Shown: in pieces, positions 15,859 to 25,581 of the stretch
Layout: each line of letters begins with the position of its first letter
Numbering within the stretch: position 1 is the stretch's first letter
Assembly: GCA_038210655.1 (NCBI GenBank)
Contig: JBBQWM010000016.1
Span: 62,001 to 126,000 of the forward strand
Reading direction: 5' to 3'
Origin: 54-19 sp038210655
Lineage (GTDB): Bacteria > Chloroflexota > Chloroflexia > Chloroheliales > Chloroheliaceae
Length of the DNA: 64,000 nt
Made by a program: the position numbers and the translations under genes
Notes under the pieces: generated by a model
Database searches by the model: none
What the model was told of the DNA's origin: nothing
The model's input: the letters and a program-made list of their open reading frames with translations, nothing else

Positions 15859-18111
15859 ATGCAAACTGTATCTGCGCCTCCAAAAAACCCGTCCAGCCCC
15901 AAACCGCCCTCAAAACCAAAAGCACCTCAACCGCGTGGTAGCGGCTATTATGCGCCGGTCATCCTGGCTGTATTGCTTGTGATAGGCTTTTTTGTGGCTT
16001 TGTCTTTTGTAGTCGCGACCGATAATGTAGCGGAAGTGGTTAGAACGATTGGAATAGTCGGTTGGGGTATCGGTGGGGCCGGGCTTTTGCTGGCTTTGGG
16101 TGTGCTAGTGCGGCGCGGTCGGCCCCTACTTGGGCTAGGGCTAATTTCGGCCCTGGTGCTGCTGGTGGTTGGCGGCGCGTTTGTGGCAGTCGCCCCGGTC
16201 TTTACCGGCCCGGCCCACTACAGCCAGGGTCAACAGGCTTTTGTCGATCAACAATACGAACGAGCGATTGCCGAATATCGCCAGGCCGAAAACCCGGACT
16301 ACTTTCGTAAGGAAATCCCGGAAGCTTATCTCAAATGGGGCGATCAACTGGCAAAGGTTGGTCAGTATGACAAAGCCTTAGCGCAGTACGATAAAGTAAT
16401 CAGCCCGGAATTGCGGCCCAACCCCTTCGAGTTGCAAATCCCGGATGCCCGCGCCAGGGTCTATCTGGCCTGGGCTGACAAGTTGGATAAAGATAGTACC
16501 CGCAGTTTCTCGACCTTACCCACCCAACAAAAAACCGCTCTCGAAGCTGATCTGCTGGCAAAATATGATGCTGTAATCGCTTTGCAACCGACCGCCGCCT
16601 ATGTTAATACGGCTAAATCCGGCGCACGTAACGTGCTTTACCGCCAGTCCGAAGACCTGAAAGCTCAAAATAAATATGAAGACCTCGATGCGCTTTATAA
16701 GCGAGTTGTAATCAAGTATCTGGACAGCAGTCCACAGGCATTAGCCGAGGTCGAAGTACGTCAGGCCAATAATTTCTGGGATTGGGGTCGCAAGGCCAGT
16801 AGCGAAACGGAATACGAGACGGCTTTGAAATACTTGAAAGAGGCCGAGACCCGCTTTGGCAGCTACGATCCGCGCCGTCTGGATAATGTCTTGCCGGATA
16901 CTGTCCTTAATTATAGCAAGCTGGCCCCTCAACTTATTACTGCCGGCAAATATGACGAGGCCGCCGACCGACTTGCGACGGCTTTGCGCGATTACGGCTC
17001 GAAAGACCCGACCAGCTTGATCCCCAAAGCTTTGCTCAATAGCTATGTCGAGTACGGCAAAGACCTCGAAACGCGCCCTAGCCTGACCACCGCCCGTGAT
17101 AAGTTCAAACTGGCGTTCGACCTGAACGACCGTTTTAAGTTGAACGATAATCGTCCCCGCGAAGGTTTGGGCCGGGTTTATCTGGCACAAGGGGCTGAAG
17201 CCGAGCAGAAGCCCGATTTCTTGCAGGCGATTTCGATTTACCGGGATGGCCTGAAAGCTAAATATTTTAGTCCGACCGATACCAATACCGCTAACTCGGC
17301 TATCTCGAAAAACTATTTTAGCTGGGCGCAACAGGCCGAGCAGAATAACGAATTGGAACGGGCTATCAATATCTACCGCGAAGGCTTGACCACTAACGGT
17401 TTTGATAACGCTGCTAAAACTCAGGCGACTGATGCTGCCGGGGCCATCTTCTTGAAGCTAGGGACGGCTGCCGAGCAGCGCAACGACTTGCAAGGAGCGA
17501 TCAATATCTATGCAAACCTGGCGGCGGACGCACAGTTCAAGACCAGTGCTGCCGGTAAAAATTTGGTCAATGTTGCGCCCAAAGTAATTTTTGCGCTGGC
17601 CGATCAGTTTAGCAAAGAGGCCCGCTTGCTTCCCGACCAAATCGATACTGCCAAACTGGTCAAGGCCCGCGAGTTGCTCCAAAATATTGTGGGTAGCTAC
17701 GGCACAAGCGATTTTGCAAAGCAGGCCAAAGACATCCTCAACGCTCAGGTCGAAGTTACTGGCAAGCTTCTCAATAATAAAGGCGAACCACTAAGCAACC
17801 GCCCGGTGCAGTTCTCGACCGATTGGAAGATTTGCAGCGCCACTACGCCGGACGACGACCCGGATTGCAAGGGCCGTAAAGAAGGGGTAGCCGCTAAAGG
17901 TGAGGTTTTGGGTATTACGATAGCGCCCGATGGCGGCTGGATCATCAAGTTAAACCCCAACAAAACCTATCTGGTTAGCTGGCAAGAGCGCGGCGGCAAA
18001 TGGGTCTCGGCTTTCACCAACGGTCAGCCCCAACCGGGCGTACAGATCAAGGTTGAGCCGATGATCCCGATCAAATACGAGTATCGCACCCCGACCGAGG
18101 CTCCTCAGTAG
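15859..18111 (+). CDS. Large membrane-anchored TPR protein
   Basis: 750 residues. A Pro/Lys-rich N-terminus is followed by three transmembrane segments (about 33-55, 60-85 and 90-115). Then come roughly 500 residues of TPR-like repeats, with patterns such as AIAEYRQAENPDYF, ALAQYDKVISPE and AINIYREGL. Residues 640-750 resemble a carboxypeptidase-regulatory beta-sandwich (VEVTGKLLNNKGEPLSNRPV). Probably an extracytoplasmic or membrane scaffold; I do not recognise a named family. No clear ribosome-binding site precedes the ATG. Confidence 0.78.
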   Translation: MQTVSAPPKNPSSPKPPSKPKAPQPRGSGYYAPVILAVLLVIGFFVALSFVVATDNVAEVVRTIGIVGWGIGGAGLLLALGVLVRRGRPLLGLGLISALVLLVVGGAFVAVAPVFTGPAHYSQGQQAFVDQQYERAIAEYRQAENPDYFRKEIPEAYLKWGDQLAKVGQYDKALAQYDKVISPELRPNPFELQIPDARARVYLAWADKLDKDSTRSFSTLPTQQKTALEADLLAKYDAVIALQPTAAYVNTAKSGARNVLYRQSEDLKAQNKYEDLDALYKRVVIKYLDSSPQALAEVEVRQANNFWDWGRKASSETEYETALKYLKEAETRFGSYDPRRLDNVLPDTVLNYSKLAPQLITAGKYDEAADRLATALRDYGSKDPTSLIPKALLNSYVEYGKDLETRPSLTTARDKFKLAFDLNDRFKLNDNRPREGLGRVYLAQGAEAEQKPDFLQAISIYRDGLKAKYFSPTDTNTANSAISKNYFSWAQQAEQNNELERAINIYREGLTTNGFDNAAKTQATDAAGAIFLKLGTAAEQRNDLQGAINIYANLAADAQFKTSAAGKNLVNVAPKVIFALADQFSKEARLLPDQIDTAKLVKARELLQNIVGSYGTSDFAKQAKDILNAQVEVTGKLLNNKGEPLSNRPVQFSTDWKICSATTPDDDPDCKGRKEGVAAKGEVLGITIAPDGGWIIKLNPNKTYLVSWQERGGKWVSAFTNGQPQPGVQIKVEPMIPIKYEYRTPTEAPQ

Positions 18112-18129
18112 TAATGCTATAAATAATTT

Positions 18130-18230
18130 GTAACTACTCAGCTTATCTACTTTGGGCGACCACAAGGGTCGCCCCTACAACGAATTTTGGGTAGGGGCGA
18201 CCCTTGTGGTCGCCCGGTCTGTGTAGTTAC
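18130..18230. repeat. Palindromic repeat family A, copy with terminal repeats
   Basis: GTAACTACTCAGC at the left and GTCTGTGTAGTTAC at the right flank perfect 25-base inner arms (18154-18178, 18191-18215). The variable centre of the arm is CACAAGGG with CCCTTGTG opposite. The flanks extend the symmetry further (AAATAATTT and AATATTTAT). Confidence 0.85.
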
Positions 18231-18580
18231 AATATTTATCCATTGGCGGAGCAATGTCACACAAGGGATGAAGGATGAAAGGGAACGTCCATGCTATAGT
18301 CCTTAAGAATTTGTGAGATATGGCCCTGCCATTCGATTTTCCGAATAGGTTCTAAGCTTCACTCATTCTTTCAGAAGATTCTGCCAAAACTTGTTACAAT
18401 GCTAAAAGTATGTTAAAGTCTAACTGTCATACTTACGCTTTATCTTCGTTTTCGCCTACCCTTTTTTAACCAAAATATAGCTTTTTCGAGGTAGCATCAA
18501 ACAGCCGCTCCGTCTGCTAAGAGCGAACTTGGACTGACGAGAGCTTTGTTTATTGTTTTGTGCTAACGAGGCGATCAAGA
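18231..18580. other. Gene-free stretch before the HEAT gene
   Basis: 18244-18340 holds a GGCGGAGCAA...ATGGCCCTGCC motif related to those near 6954 and 46196, plus a short 7-base array (GGGATGA, AGGATGA) at 18265-18283. The remainder has no gene and no convincing promoter. Confidence 0.45.
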
Positions 18581-19390
18581 ATGCACGACAATTGGAACCA
18601 GTCCTCTTTTACCCCCAATCAAACTATTCCCAGCACTTATTTCGCGCAACGAGTGCTTATTGAACAAGCCGTCGCGCAGTTGCAATCCTCTTCGGCGCAA
18701 GGCTGGTTCAGTGCGCTTGAGGCTTTAAAACAATTACAGGCAGTCGCGGAGTTGGGCGAGTTTGGGCTTAATCATGTTGACTGGACGATCCGGGAACTGG
18801 CAGTTGATGCATTAGGCTACACAGAAAGTGTTCAGGCCATCCCGCTATTGATCGCAAAGCTGTCCGACCCGGATTGGAATATCCGCAAGAAAGCGGCTGA
18901 GAGCCTGAGTAAGTTGAACGCAAAAGAGGCTATCCCGATCTTAAACGAATGGTTGCGGCACGAAAATAGTTATGTGCGCTGGACGGCGGTTAATAACTTG
19001 AAAAAGTTGACCGCCCGCGAAAGCGTACCGGGCCTGATCGAGCTTTTGCAAGACCTGGATAGTTACGTGCGCTGGATGGCGGTTGAGGCTCTGGGCGAAT
19101 TGGGAACCGCCGAGACCATCCCCGCTTTGATCGCAAAACTGCGCGACCCGGTTAGCTGGGTGCGTCGGAGTGCGGTCGAAAGTTTGGACAAGCTAGAGGC
19201 CCGCGCGGCGCTCCCCGATCTGGTGGGGTGCTTGCCAGACGGAAACGAGGAAGTCCGCGCCAGCGTAGTAGTTGCCCTAATGCGGTTGGGCAGTCCAGCC
19301 CTTATTGAATTGCTCAGGCCGCTCTACCGGCACCCTAACCGGGAGGTGCGCCGGGCGGTGCGTGATTTGCGCCATCATTTTAGAAAATAG
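18581..19390 (+). CDS. HEAT-repeat protein
   Basis: 269 residues. The ATG at 18581 is preferred over a GTG 21 bases upstream because GAGG sits nine bases before it. From about residue 60 onward it is regular HEAT/PBS-lyase repeats (TIRELAVDALGYTESVQAIP, SYVRWMAVEALGELGTAETI). It is probably a soluble scaffold or an accessory to an enzyme. Unlike the protein at 133-1341 it has no extra C-terminal domain. Confidence 0.82.
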   Translation: MHDNWNQSSFTPNQTIPSTYFAQRVLIEQAVAQLQSSSAQGWFSALEALKQLQAVAELGEFGLNHVDWTIRELAVDALGYTESVQAIPLLIAKLSDPDWNIRKKAAESLSKLNAKEAIPILNEWLRHENSYVRWTAVNNLKKLTARESVPGLIELLQDLDSYVRWMAVEALGELGTAETIPALIAKLRDPVSWVRRSAVESLDKLEARAALPDLVGCLPDGNEEVRASVVVALMRLGSPALIELLRPLYRHPNREVRRAVRDLRHHFRK

Positions 19391-19408
19391 GCGTAAATCG
19401 GACACACA

Positions 19409-19474
19409 AAAACGCAGGCTTACCTTCAAAAACTCGCAAAGAGTGTATAGAGGTGCTGGCCTGCGTTTTCGTTT
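19409..19474 (+). terminator. Terminator-like stem after the HEAT gene
   Basis: AAAACGCAGGC (19409-19419) and GCCTGCGTTTT (19459-19469) form a perfect 11-bp stem with a 39-base loop, followed by CGTTTTT. The loop is long for a terminator, so a repeat is the alternative. Confidence 0.4.
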
Positions 19475-19623
19475 TTCGCAATATTCAGTTGTGCTATTCG
19501 ACTGATAATGAGGTACAGGGCGCGAAATATGAGATTTTGGATGATGCTTTATGCGGTTCGCTTACCTGAACTTGATGACTTTTGCCGGTACTTTGAAGTA
19601 CCCCAAAAGCGTACAGACGGCCT

Positions 19624-19824
19624 TTACCAGGCGTTTTGCGGACGTTGCCGATTATCAAAGCGATAGCTGCTGCTACTATTGTTGCTGCTCTTGCGGCGGT
19701 TGTGCAAGGCTACACAGGCGGTTTGCCCGCAAGTCTGCGACCAACTGCCATCCCGTAGCTGGCGTGGCTGAAAAGGCCGATTGCAAGACATACAACGCGG
19801 CCCAGCATTTCTAGGCTGCTTCAT
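19624..19824 (-). CDS. Small zinc-ribbon-like protein
   Basis: 66 residues from the ATG at 19824. CMSCNRPF and, 20 residues later, CGQTAC give four cysteines spaced as in small zinc-ribbon proteins of the CxxC...CxxxxC type; the rest is Arg/Ser/Asn-rich and likely disordered. GGGGTGAT lies about nine bases before the ATG, and TATAAT on the minus strand (19858-19853) gives a -10 about 30 bases upstream, which supports a real gene. It could bind nucleic acid, which is inference. Confidence 0.55.
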   Translation of the reverse strand: MKQPRNAGPRCMSCNRPFQPRQLRDGSWSQTCGQTACVALHNRRKSSNNSSSSYRFDNRQRPQNAW

Positions 19825-20259
19825 GATTAATATCACCCCGTTTCTGTTATAAATTATAATATTCTTTCATCAGGACAGATTGGTATCAACCCAATGGTAG
19901 ATTTTGAGCTAAGCCCCACTCTACTGGCGATGATAACATTGTACCAGATATTTGCCAGATTACAATGTGATTTCGCTCACGAATTTTAGAGTTTTCGGTT
20001 AAGTTTTTCACAAACCTGTGATCGTGATTGATGCGCGGAATGGATGATGCTTGACGCTGGGTATTGACCTTTACGTCTGCTTTAATTATACCCGCCTGAC
20101 CCTTCCCTGACTATTAGCAGTAGGGCTTATCAGTTAGTAGGTCTTTTGGCCCATCACCTTCGCTAATATATCTAGCAAGAAGCGGGCCTCGAAATAGTCT
20201 TACACTCGTTAAATTTGCTTCGGCTTACCGTTTGTGTTACACCTATTATACGCCCATTT
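19825..20259. other. Gene-free stretch
   Basis: Apart from the -10 of the small zinc-ribbon gene, I see no gene, repeat family member or clear signal in this stretch between two minus-strand genes. Confidence 0.4.
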
Positions 20260-20314
20260 GGGGTAATTTGTTGCATTTCAGCAAGAATTCTAATGCAATT
20301 CAAACAATTACCCC
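20260..20314 (-). terminator. Stem-loop directly after argH
   Basis: GGGGTAATT (20260-20268) and AATTACCCC (20306-20314) pair perfectly, with partial pairing further in (GCATT/AATGC). The structure abuts the argH stop codon. It lacks a T run, so it may protect the 3' end as much as terminate. Confidence 0.4.
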
Positions 20315-21724
20315 TTACTCTTGTCTCAGGTTCAAACTGCCAAGCCACTCGCGGGTTTCATCGAGCAGGGCGTTAGCAGCCTCTAGCGCGTTTTGGACCT
20401 GGGTGGGGGCGGTTCCACCGTAGGTTTTGCGGGCGGCTAACGAGGATTCGGTGGTAATTTGCTGGACTTCCTCCGCGAAAAGCGGCGAAAATTGCTTATA
20501 TTCCTCCAGCGACAGGCCCGCAAAAGTCTTATTATGATCCATCGAGTAGCGTACCAGTTTGCCGACGATTTCGTGGGCTTGCCGGAAGGGTAGCCCTTTG
20601 TTGACCAGATAGTCCGCCAAATCAGTCGCGGTTGCAAACGAGCCTTCTGCCGCCCGTGCCATTGTCCCGCCCCGAATCTTCATGGTCGCCAGCATCCCTT
20701 CAAAGACCGTCAACGAATTGAACAAAGTATCTGCCGCATCGAAAAGACCTTCTTTGTCCTCCTGCATATCTTTGTTATAGGCCAGGGGTAAGCCCTTGAG
20801 CAGTACCAGGGCCGCCGTCAGATGCCCGACCATCCGGCCTGTCTTGCCGCGTACCAGTTCAGCCATATCGGGGTTCTTCTTTTGGGGCATGATACTGCTG
20901 CCGGTGGAATAGGAGTCGTCCAGTTCGATAAAGCCAAATTCGGCGGTACTCCACAAAACAATTTCTTCCGCAAAGCGCGATAAATGCACGGCACAAAGGG
21001 CTGCCGCCGCCAGATATTCCACCACAAAATCGCGGTCGCTCACGGCATCCAGGCTGTTGCGACTAACCGCGCTCATTCCAAGTTGCTCGGCTACAAAGTC
21101 GCGGTCGAGTGGGTAGGGTGTTCCGGCCAGCGCCCCACTACCGAGCGGCGATACGTCCGTCCGGCTATAGCAATCCGAGAAGCGACCGGCATCGCGCTGG
21201 AACATCTCAAAATAGGCCAGCAAATGATGCGACAGCAAGACCGGTTGGGCGCGTTGGAGATGAGTGTAGCCCGGCATAACGACCCCGTGCCACTGCTTTG
21301 CCAGTTTGAGCAAGGTTTCTTGCAAGCGCAAAATACGCTCGACCGTCTGACCGATTGCTTTGCGGGTGTAGAGCCGCATATCGAGCGCGATCTGATCGTT
21401 GCGGCTACGCCCGGTATGCAAGCGTCCGGCGGCTTCTCCGATCTCCTCACGCAGTTGGGCTTCGATATTGAGGTGAATGTCCTCGCGGTCGAGTCGGAAC
21501 TCAAACTGGCCCTGCTCGATCCGGGCGCGGATTTTTTCGAGGCCGGCTACGATCTTATCGGCATCCTCTTGCGAGATAATCTTCTGCCGGGCTAACATCC
21601 GGGCGTGGGCTACCGACCCGGTGATGTCCTCCTGGTATAGCCGCTTATCGAATGGGATCGACGCTCCAAATTCTTCTGCGGTCTGATCGACCGGCTTTTC
21701 AAACCGCCCGCCCCATAGTTTCAT
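20315..21724 (-). CDS. argH: Argininosuccinate lyase
   Basis: 469 residues, full length. It splits argininosuccinate into arginine and fumarate, the last step of arginine synthesis. The fumarase/lyase signature TGSSIMPQKKNPD is near residue 280, HTGRSRNDQ near 105 and the N-terminus is MKLWGGRF. The ATG at 21724 is chosen over an upstream TTG because AAGGA lies six bases before it. It stands alone; argG is not in the window. Confidence 0.97.
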   Translation of the reverse strand: MKLWGGRFEKPVDQTAEEFGASIPFDKRLYQEDITGSVAHARMLARQKIISQEDADKIVAGLEKIRARIEQGQFEFRLDREDIHLNIEAQLREEIGEAAGRLHTGRSRNDQIALDMRLYTRKAIGQTVERILRLQETLLKLAKQWHGVVMPGYTHLQRAQPVLLSHHLLAYFEMFQRDAGRFSDCYSRTDVSPLGSGALAGTPYPLDRDFVAEQLGMSAVSRNSLDAVSDRDFVVEYLAAAALCAVHLSRFAEEIVLWSTAEFGFIELDDSYSTGSSIMPQKKNPDMAELVRGKTGRMVGHLTAALVLLKGLPLAYNKDMQEDKEGLFDAADTLFNSLTVFEGMLATMKIRGGTMARAAEGSFATATDLADYLVNKGLPFRQAHEIVGKLVRYSMDHNKTFAGLSLEEYKQFSPLFAEEVQQITTESSLAARKTYGGTAPTQVQNALEAANALLDETREWLGSLNLRQE

Positions 21725-21746
21725 GCGCGTCCTTTCCAAATTGATT

Positions 21747-21804
21747 GATAAGCTTTGATTACGCCGCTACCTCACACACTGGAGTAATTAAGATAAGCTT
21801 TGAT
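21747..21804. promoter_or_regulatory. Direct repeat upstream of argH
   Basis: GATAAGCTTTGAT occurs twice (21747-21759 and 21792-21804), 45 bases apart start to start, in the argH upstream region. It could be a regulator site or a chance/duplication repeat. It does not resemble an ARG box. Confidence 0.3.
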
Positions 21805-21831
21805 GGATAAAGTGTGATTGCTAATGGGCCG

Positions 21832-22533
21832 TTACTTAACGGGTCGGGCCGCTTGCAATTTCATCTTAAAATCGAGACCTGCAAAGCTCACTAGCGGTTT
21901 GCGTCCGGCAATGCCCAGGGCGGCCAGGGGGCTACCAACCGGAATGTTCATCCCGCCCCGGCAAATCTGGACTGCACTCCAATAAACCGCCGACGTAGCA
22001 TGAGGGTGTCCATTGAGCATTTGCAGATTGGGAAAAGGAGTCGGCAAACCTAGCGCCGTCGGTAGACCGATAACCGACCGAAAATCACCTTCCGCCAGCA
22101 AGTTACCCCCCGACTCTCGTGCAGTAGCGGCAAAGTCACGGTTAGTCCGGCGATACTTAAATTCAAATTCAGCCAACTCTTTTGGTACGCCCCACAGCGC
22201 CCGCCCGCCCGCTTTGGAAGCTTCATCATCCACCCAGATGTCGGTCACATTAAAAGCAAATCGCCAGCTATTTCTCAATCGCACGACGACCCCGGCGATA
22301 AGCTCGTGATAAACCAGTGGACTTCCGGCTTGATAATCGACAAACCCGGCGAAAATCCCGATCCGCCCCAAATTGACTACCGGCTTAAAAGCGGGCGGCA
22401 ATTTAGCCTTAAACTGCGCTGCCGGAACCGCCCAAACCGACCCGTAAAGCTGTCCGGTCAGTCGCCAGGGGGCCGGTGGATATTTTATTTCTGTAACAGA
22501 CCCCTTTATTTTATCGGTATCCGTCATACTCAT
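21832..22533 (-). CDS. Acetoacetate decarboxylase family protein
   Basis: 233 residues from the ATG at 22533 (AGGTGA six bases upstream). The ADC fold is supported by YPPAPWRLTGQLYGSVWAVP at the N-terminus and by RALWGVPKELAEFEF near residue 130, where the lysine of the G-x-PK motif matches the Schiff-base lysine of acetoacetate decarboxylase. Residue Glu follows instead of the second Lys of classical ADC. Many such proteins act on other substrates, so the reaction is open. Confidence 0.8.
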   Translation of the reverse strand: MSMTDTDKIKGSVTEIKYPPAPWRLTGQLYGSVWAVPAAQFKAKLPPAFKPVVNLGRIGIFAGFVDYQAGSPLVYHELIAGVVVRLRNSWRFAFNVTDIWVDDEASKAGGRALWGVPKELAEFEFKYRRTNRDFAATARESGGNLLAEGDFRSVIGLPTALGLPTPFPNLQMLNGHPHATSAVYWSAVQICRGGMNIPVGSPLAALGIAGRKPLVSFAGLDFKMKLQAARPVK

Positions 22534-22897
22534 TGGGTTCACCTCTTTCGTCCTAAGAAGCTGCTTCATAACCAATTGTGGGAGACCCGCTCTGTCGGTG
22601 GAGCTATTGCGAAACAGGTTCTATGATTGAACCTAGCATAGCAGAAACCGATCACAACGGCAATCGCCCGGAATAAAGCTTTTAGAGCAAATTGCAGAAT
22701 TACTGGCCCTATCAGACAAACCTCTTTACAACTTGCTGTAGGTCTGAGTTGGTTGCCCGACACCTGCTACCTGATAGCTAACCTTCAAATTTAGTTGTTA
22801 AAGTTACCCTCTATAGCCGATAGTTCCCAAGTATGATAAGATAAAACGATAGGCTGTATGTTCTAATAAAGATCAGGCTAGAACCCGTTAACCAAAA
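22534..22897. other. Gene-free stretch before dinB
   Basis: Only a small 7-base repeat remnant (CCTGCTA, CCTGATA at 22757-22778) is recognisable. No gene or strong promoter was seen. Confidence 0.4.
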
Positions 22898-23986
22898 ATG
22901 AAATGGACACGCTGCATTTTACATATTGACCTGGATGCTTTTTACGCCAGCGTCGAAGAGGTGGTCAATCCGGCCCTGGTCGGACAGCCTGTAATTGTGG
23001 TGATGGGCGACCCGACGACTATGCGCGGGGCGGTGGCGACCGCTTCGTATGCCGCCCGTAGTTATGGGGTGCATAGCGCTATGCCGGTTGCGCAGGCCCG
23101 TAAGCTTTGTCCGCAGGGAGTTTATTTGCCAGTGCGCCATAGCCTTTACGAGGAATACTCGCAACGAGTGATGAGGGTTTTGCGGCGGGAAGCCCCTTTA
23201 CTCGAACAAGTTAGTATCGACGAGGCTTACGCCGACCTGACCGCCTTGCAGGAGCAGGCCGAAGGGCCGGACATCGCTACCCATTTGCAAGACCTGTTGA
23301 TAAAGGAGACTGGCCTGTCCGCCTCGGTCGGGGTCGCAGCTAACAAGCTGACCGCGAAAATGGCAAGCGGTCATCACAAACCGGGCGGGCTAACGGTGGT
23401 CGAACCGGGTTACGAGAGTAGCTTTTTGGGGCCGTTGCCGGTCGAGAAATTGCATGGGATCGGGCCGAAGTGGGCCGGGCGGTTGCGCGAGATGGGGTTG
23501 GAGACGATTGGCGATCTGGCTGTAGCCGATCTCGAATTGCTACGGGAGATTTTTGGCCCGCGACTGGGCCGCGAACTTCAGGATCGGGCTGCCGGGCGCG
23601 ACGACCGGGAGATTATTACTCTACACGAGACTAAATCGCTTTCTTCCGAACAGACCTTTTTTGAGGATACCAGCGACCCGCGTGAGCTATGGCGGCAAAT
23701 CCGCCAGATGTCGGCGGAACTTTCGGGGCGGCTACAAAACCAGGCGTTGCTGGCCCGGACGGTCGCCATCAAATTGCGCTTCAACAATTGGCGTATGACT
23801 ACTCGGGCCGCCACGCTTTCCGCTCCCACCGACGATGCCTCAGAAATCGCTCGTACCGCCGCCCTTTTAATGCGCCGCACCTGGAAGCGGGGGATGCCTT
23901 TGCGGTTGCTGGGCGTGCGGGTCTCTAATTTTGTCGAGACCAACGCACCCCGCCAGCTAACCTTGCCCTATTACTTGCCAGATTAG
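22898..23986 (+). CDS. dinB: DNA polymerase IV (Y-family translesion polymerase)
   Basis: 362 residues, typical size. The palm acidic residues are in ILHIDLDAFYASVEEV (near residues 7-20) and VSIDEAYADLT (near 104-110). The thumb helix-hairpin-helix reads LPVEKLHGIGPKWAGRLREMG near 185-205, and the little-finger domain follows. It copies past damaged bases with low fidelity. The C-terminus LTLPYYLPD is plausible as a beta-clamp-binding tail. No LexA box was identified upstream. Confidence 0.95.
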   Translation: MKWTRCILHIDLDAFYASVEEVVNPALVGQPVIVVMGDPTTMRGAVATASYAARSYGVHSAMPVAQARKLCPQGVYLPVRHSLYEEYSQRVMRVLRREAPLLEQVSIDEAYADLTALQEQAEGPDIATHLQDLLIKETGLSASVGVAANKLTAKMASGHHKPGGLTVVEPGYESSFLGPLPVEKLHGIGPKWAGRLREMGLETIGDLAVADLELLREIFGPRLGRELQDRAAGRDDREIITLHETKSLSSEQTFFEDTSDPRELWRQIRQMSAELSGRLQNQALLARTVAIKLRFNNWRMTTRAATLSAPTDDASEIARTAALLMRRTWKRGMPLRLLGVRVSNFVETNAPRQLTLPYYLPD

Positions 23987-24019
23987 AATAGCCTCCCAAT
24001 ATATGCTCAACTCCGGTTT

Positions 24020-24042
24020 ACAGCAAATTGCAAAGATATTGG
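24020..24042. repeat. 23-base repeat, also at the right window edge
   Basis: The sequence starting ACAGCAAATTGCAAAGATAT and ending TGG is identical at 63978-64000, where the window cuts it off. It directly precedes the family B element. Confidence 0.65.
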
Positions 24043-24056
24043 GCCATCCGATTATT

Positions 24057-24130
24057 TGTAGGAGCGAGCTTCTGCTCGCGATTGGAACAACATCTGTGTG
24101 TTCAATCGCGAGCAGAAGCTCGCTCCTACA
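24057..24130. repeat. Palindromic repeat family B, copy 2
   Basis: TGTAGGAGCGAGCTTCTGCT and onward (24057-24090), with an almost perfect complement ending at 24130. Arms are about 30 bases around a short AT-rich centre. A family E motif (CTGATTAGTTTGCAAAAAAC, 24172-24204, minus orientation) follows. Together they fill the gene-free 23987-24306 gap. Confidence 0.8.
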
Positions 24131-24239
24131 GGGTCAATAACTGTGCAACATGCTATAGGGTGTAGCACAACCTGATTAGTTTGCAAAAAACTGACGCTCA
24201 CCCCAACAAAAATACCGGGTATCATTTCTGATATAGTTT

Positions 24240-24248
24240 TGTTATAAT
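24240..24248 (+). promoter_or_regulatory. Extended -10 promoter for the kinase gene
   Basis: TGT followed by TATAAT (24243-24248), 58 bases before the kinase start; no good -35 at 17 bases. Confidence 0.5.
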
Positions 24249-24306
24249 AGATACACAGGGCCATCAGTACAGATACCAATTACAGCACAAATCTAAGAGG
24301 TACGTT

Positions 24307-25563
24307 TTGTCAGTTCTAAGTACATTGCAGCCAGGCTATCGGGTTGGTAATTATAGGCTAGAGAGAAAATTAGGCGTAGGCGGTTGCGGCGAGGTATGGC
24401 TAGGCCGTCATCTTAATCTCGCTAACAAAGAAGTAGCCATCAAGTTTTTGCTCAATCCGCTGGGCGGTGGTGGGGTCGAACGCTTCCAGCAAGAAGCCGC
24501 GATCCTGGATAAGCTGCGCTCGAACCCTCATATTGTGCGGGCCGAGGATTTTGGCGAACAGGATGGGATTCCCTACCTGATGCTCGAATATGCCGCGCGG
24601 GGCAGTCTGCCCGAAGATACCAGCCTGCCTTTGTTTAGGGTTTCCGATTATTTGCAACAAATTGCCAACAGCCTCGATTTTGCCCACCAGCATAATATTA
24701 TTCATCGTGATCTCAAGCCAAGCAATATTTTGTTCCGGGAAGATGGTACAATAGCCCTAGCAGATTTTGGGATCGCCCGCGATATAGATACCCGCCTTAC
24801 TCAAAGTGGTACTATTTTTGGCACCGCCGACTATATGTCGCCGGAGCAATTCCTTGATACTGCCAAAGTCGATAAAGCCTCGGATGTCTATAGCCTGGGA
24901 GTGGTGGTTTTTGAAATACTAACCGGGTCGCTGCCTTTCACGGGTAACTCGCCCGGTGAAATCGAGATGGCGCACCGCAATAGTCCGCTCCCCCAAATCC
25001 AAACTTACGATCCCAGCCTGCCCGCTTCCTTGCAGCGTGTGATGGAAAAGGCTTTAGCCAAAGACCCTGCCGAACGCTATCAATCGGCAGGTGAGTTTTA
25101 TAAGGCGTTCAAGCAGGCCCTCGACGCAGCTTCCAATATCACCCCGACCTTCATTCGGGGGCCGTTGGCGAAGACTTTTACTTCCGGCCCGGCTCGAAGC
25201 CTGGGGCGCAGTTTCTTCCTGGGCCTGGTCTACAGTCTGTTTTGGTCAGTTCCCCTCTTGCTCATAAGCCTGGGCGGGTTGGCTAATTTTTTCCTGCCAT
25301 CGACCAACCTTACCGAAAAATTAGCCCAATCTGAGTTACTCCAAAACCTATCGCTCTTTGACTCGGAGCAAGTCATTATAGCCGGTATTATTGGGCTGGT
25401 CGCGCTTTGCCTAACGCTCTGGTTTGCCAGTCAACCGGGACGCAGAGCTATTAAAGGCGTATTGGGGATTGTCGTAACGTTCTTAGTTTGTGTAGTAGGG
25501 AGCGCGATAGGGATTGCGGCGGGAGCTTTAGTGGTTGCTTTCCTGGGCTTTTTGAGGGCTTAA
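24307..25563 (+). CDS. Membrane-anchored Ser/Thr protein kinase (PknB type)
   Basis: 418 residues, TTG start with AAGAGGT upstream. The kinase domain covers about residues 12-275: P-loop GVGGCGEVWLGR, lysine in VAIKFL, catalytic loop HRDLKPSN, DFG as DFGIA, and an SPEQF substrate-lobe motif. Residues 300-418 hold three or four transmembrane segments in place of the PASTA or sensor domains common in this family. It probably phosphorylates proteins on Ser/Thr at the inner membrane. It stands alone and converges on the toxin gene at 25582. Confidence 0.92.
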   Translation: MSVLSTLQPGYRVGNYRLERKLGVGGCGEVWLGRHLNLANKEVAIKFLLNPLGGGGVERFQQEAAILDKLRSNPHIVRAEDFGEQDGIPYLMLEYAARGSLPEDTSLPLFRVSDYLQQIANSLDFAHQHNIIHRDLKPSNILFREDGTIALADFGIARDIDTRLTQSGTIFGTADYMSPEQFLDTAKVDKASDVYSLGVVVFEILTGSLPFTGNSPGEIEMAHRNSPLPQIQTYDPSLPASLQRVMEKALAKDPAERYQSAGEFYKAFKQALDAASNITPTFIRGPLAKTFTSGPARSLGRSFFLGLVYSLFWSVPLLLISLGGLANFFLPSTNLTEKLAQSELLQNLSLFDSEQVIIAGIIGLVALCLTLWFASQPGRRAIKGVLGIVVTFLVCVVGSAIGIAAGALVVAFLGFLRA

Positions 25564-25581
25564 CGTTTTGTGTTGTGAAAA

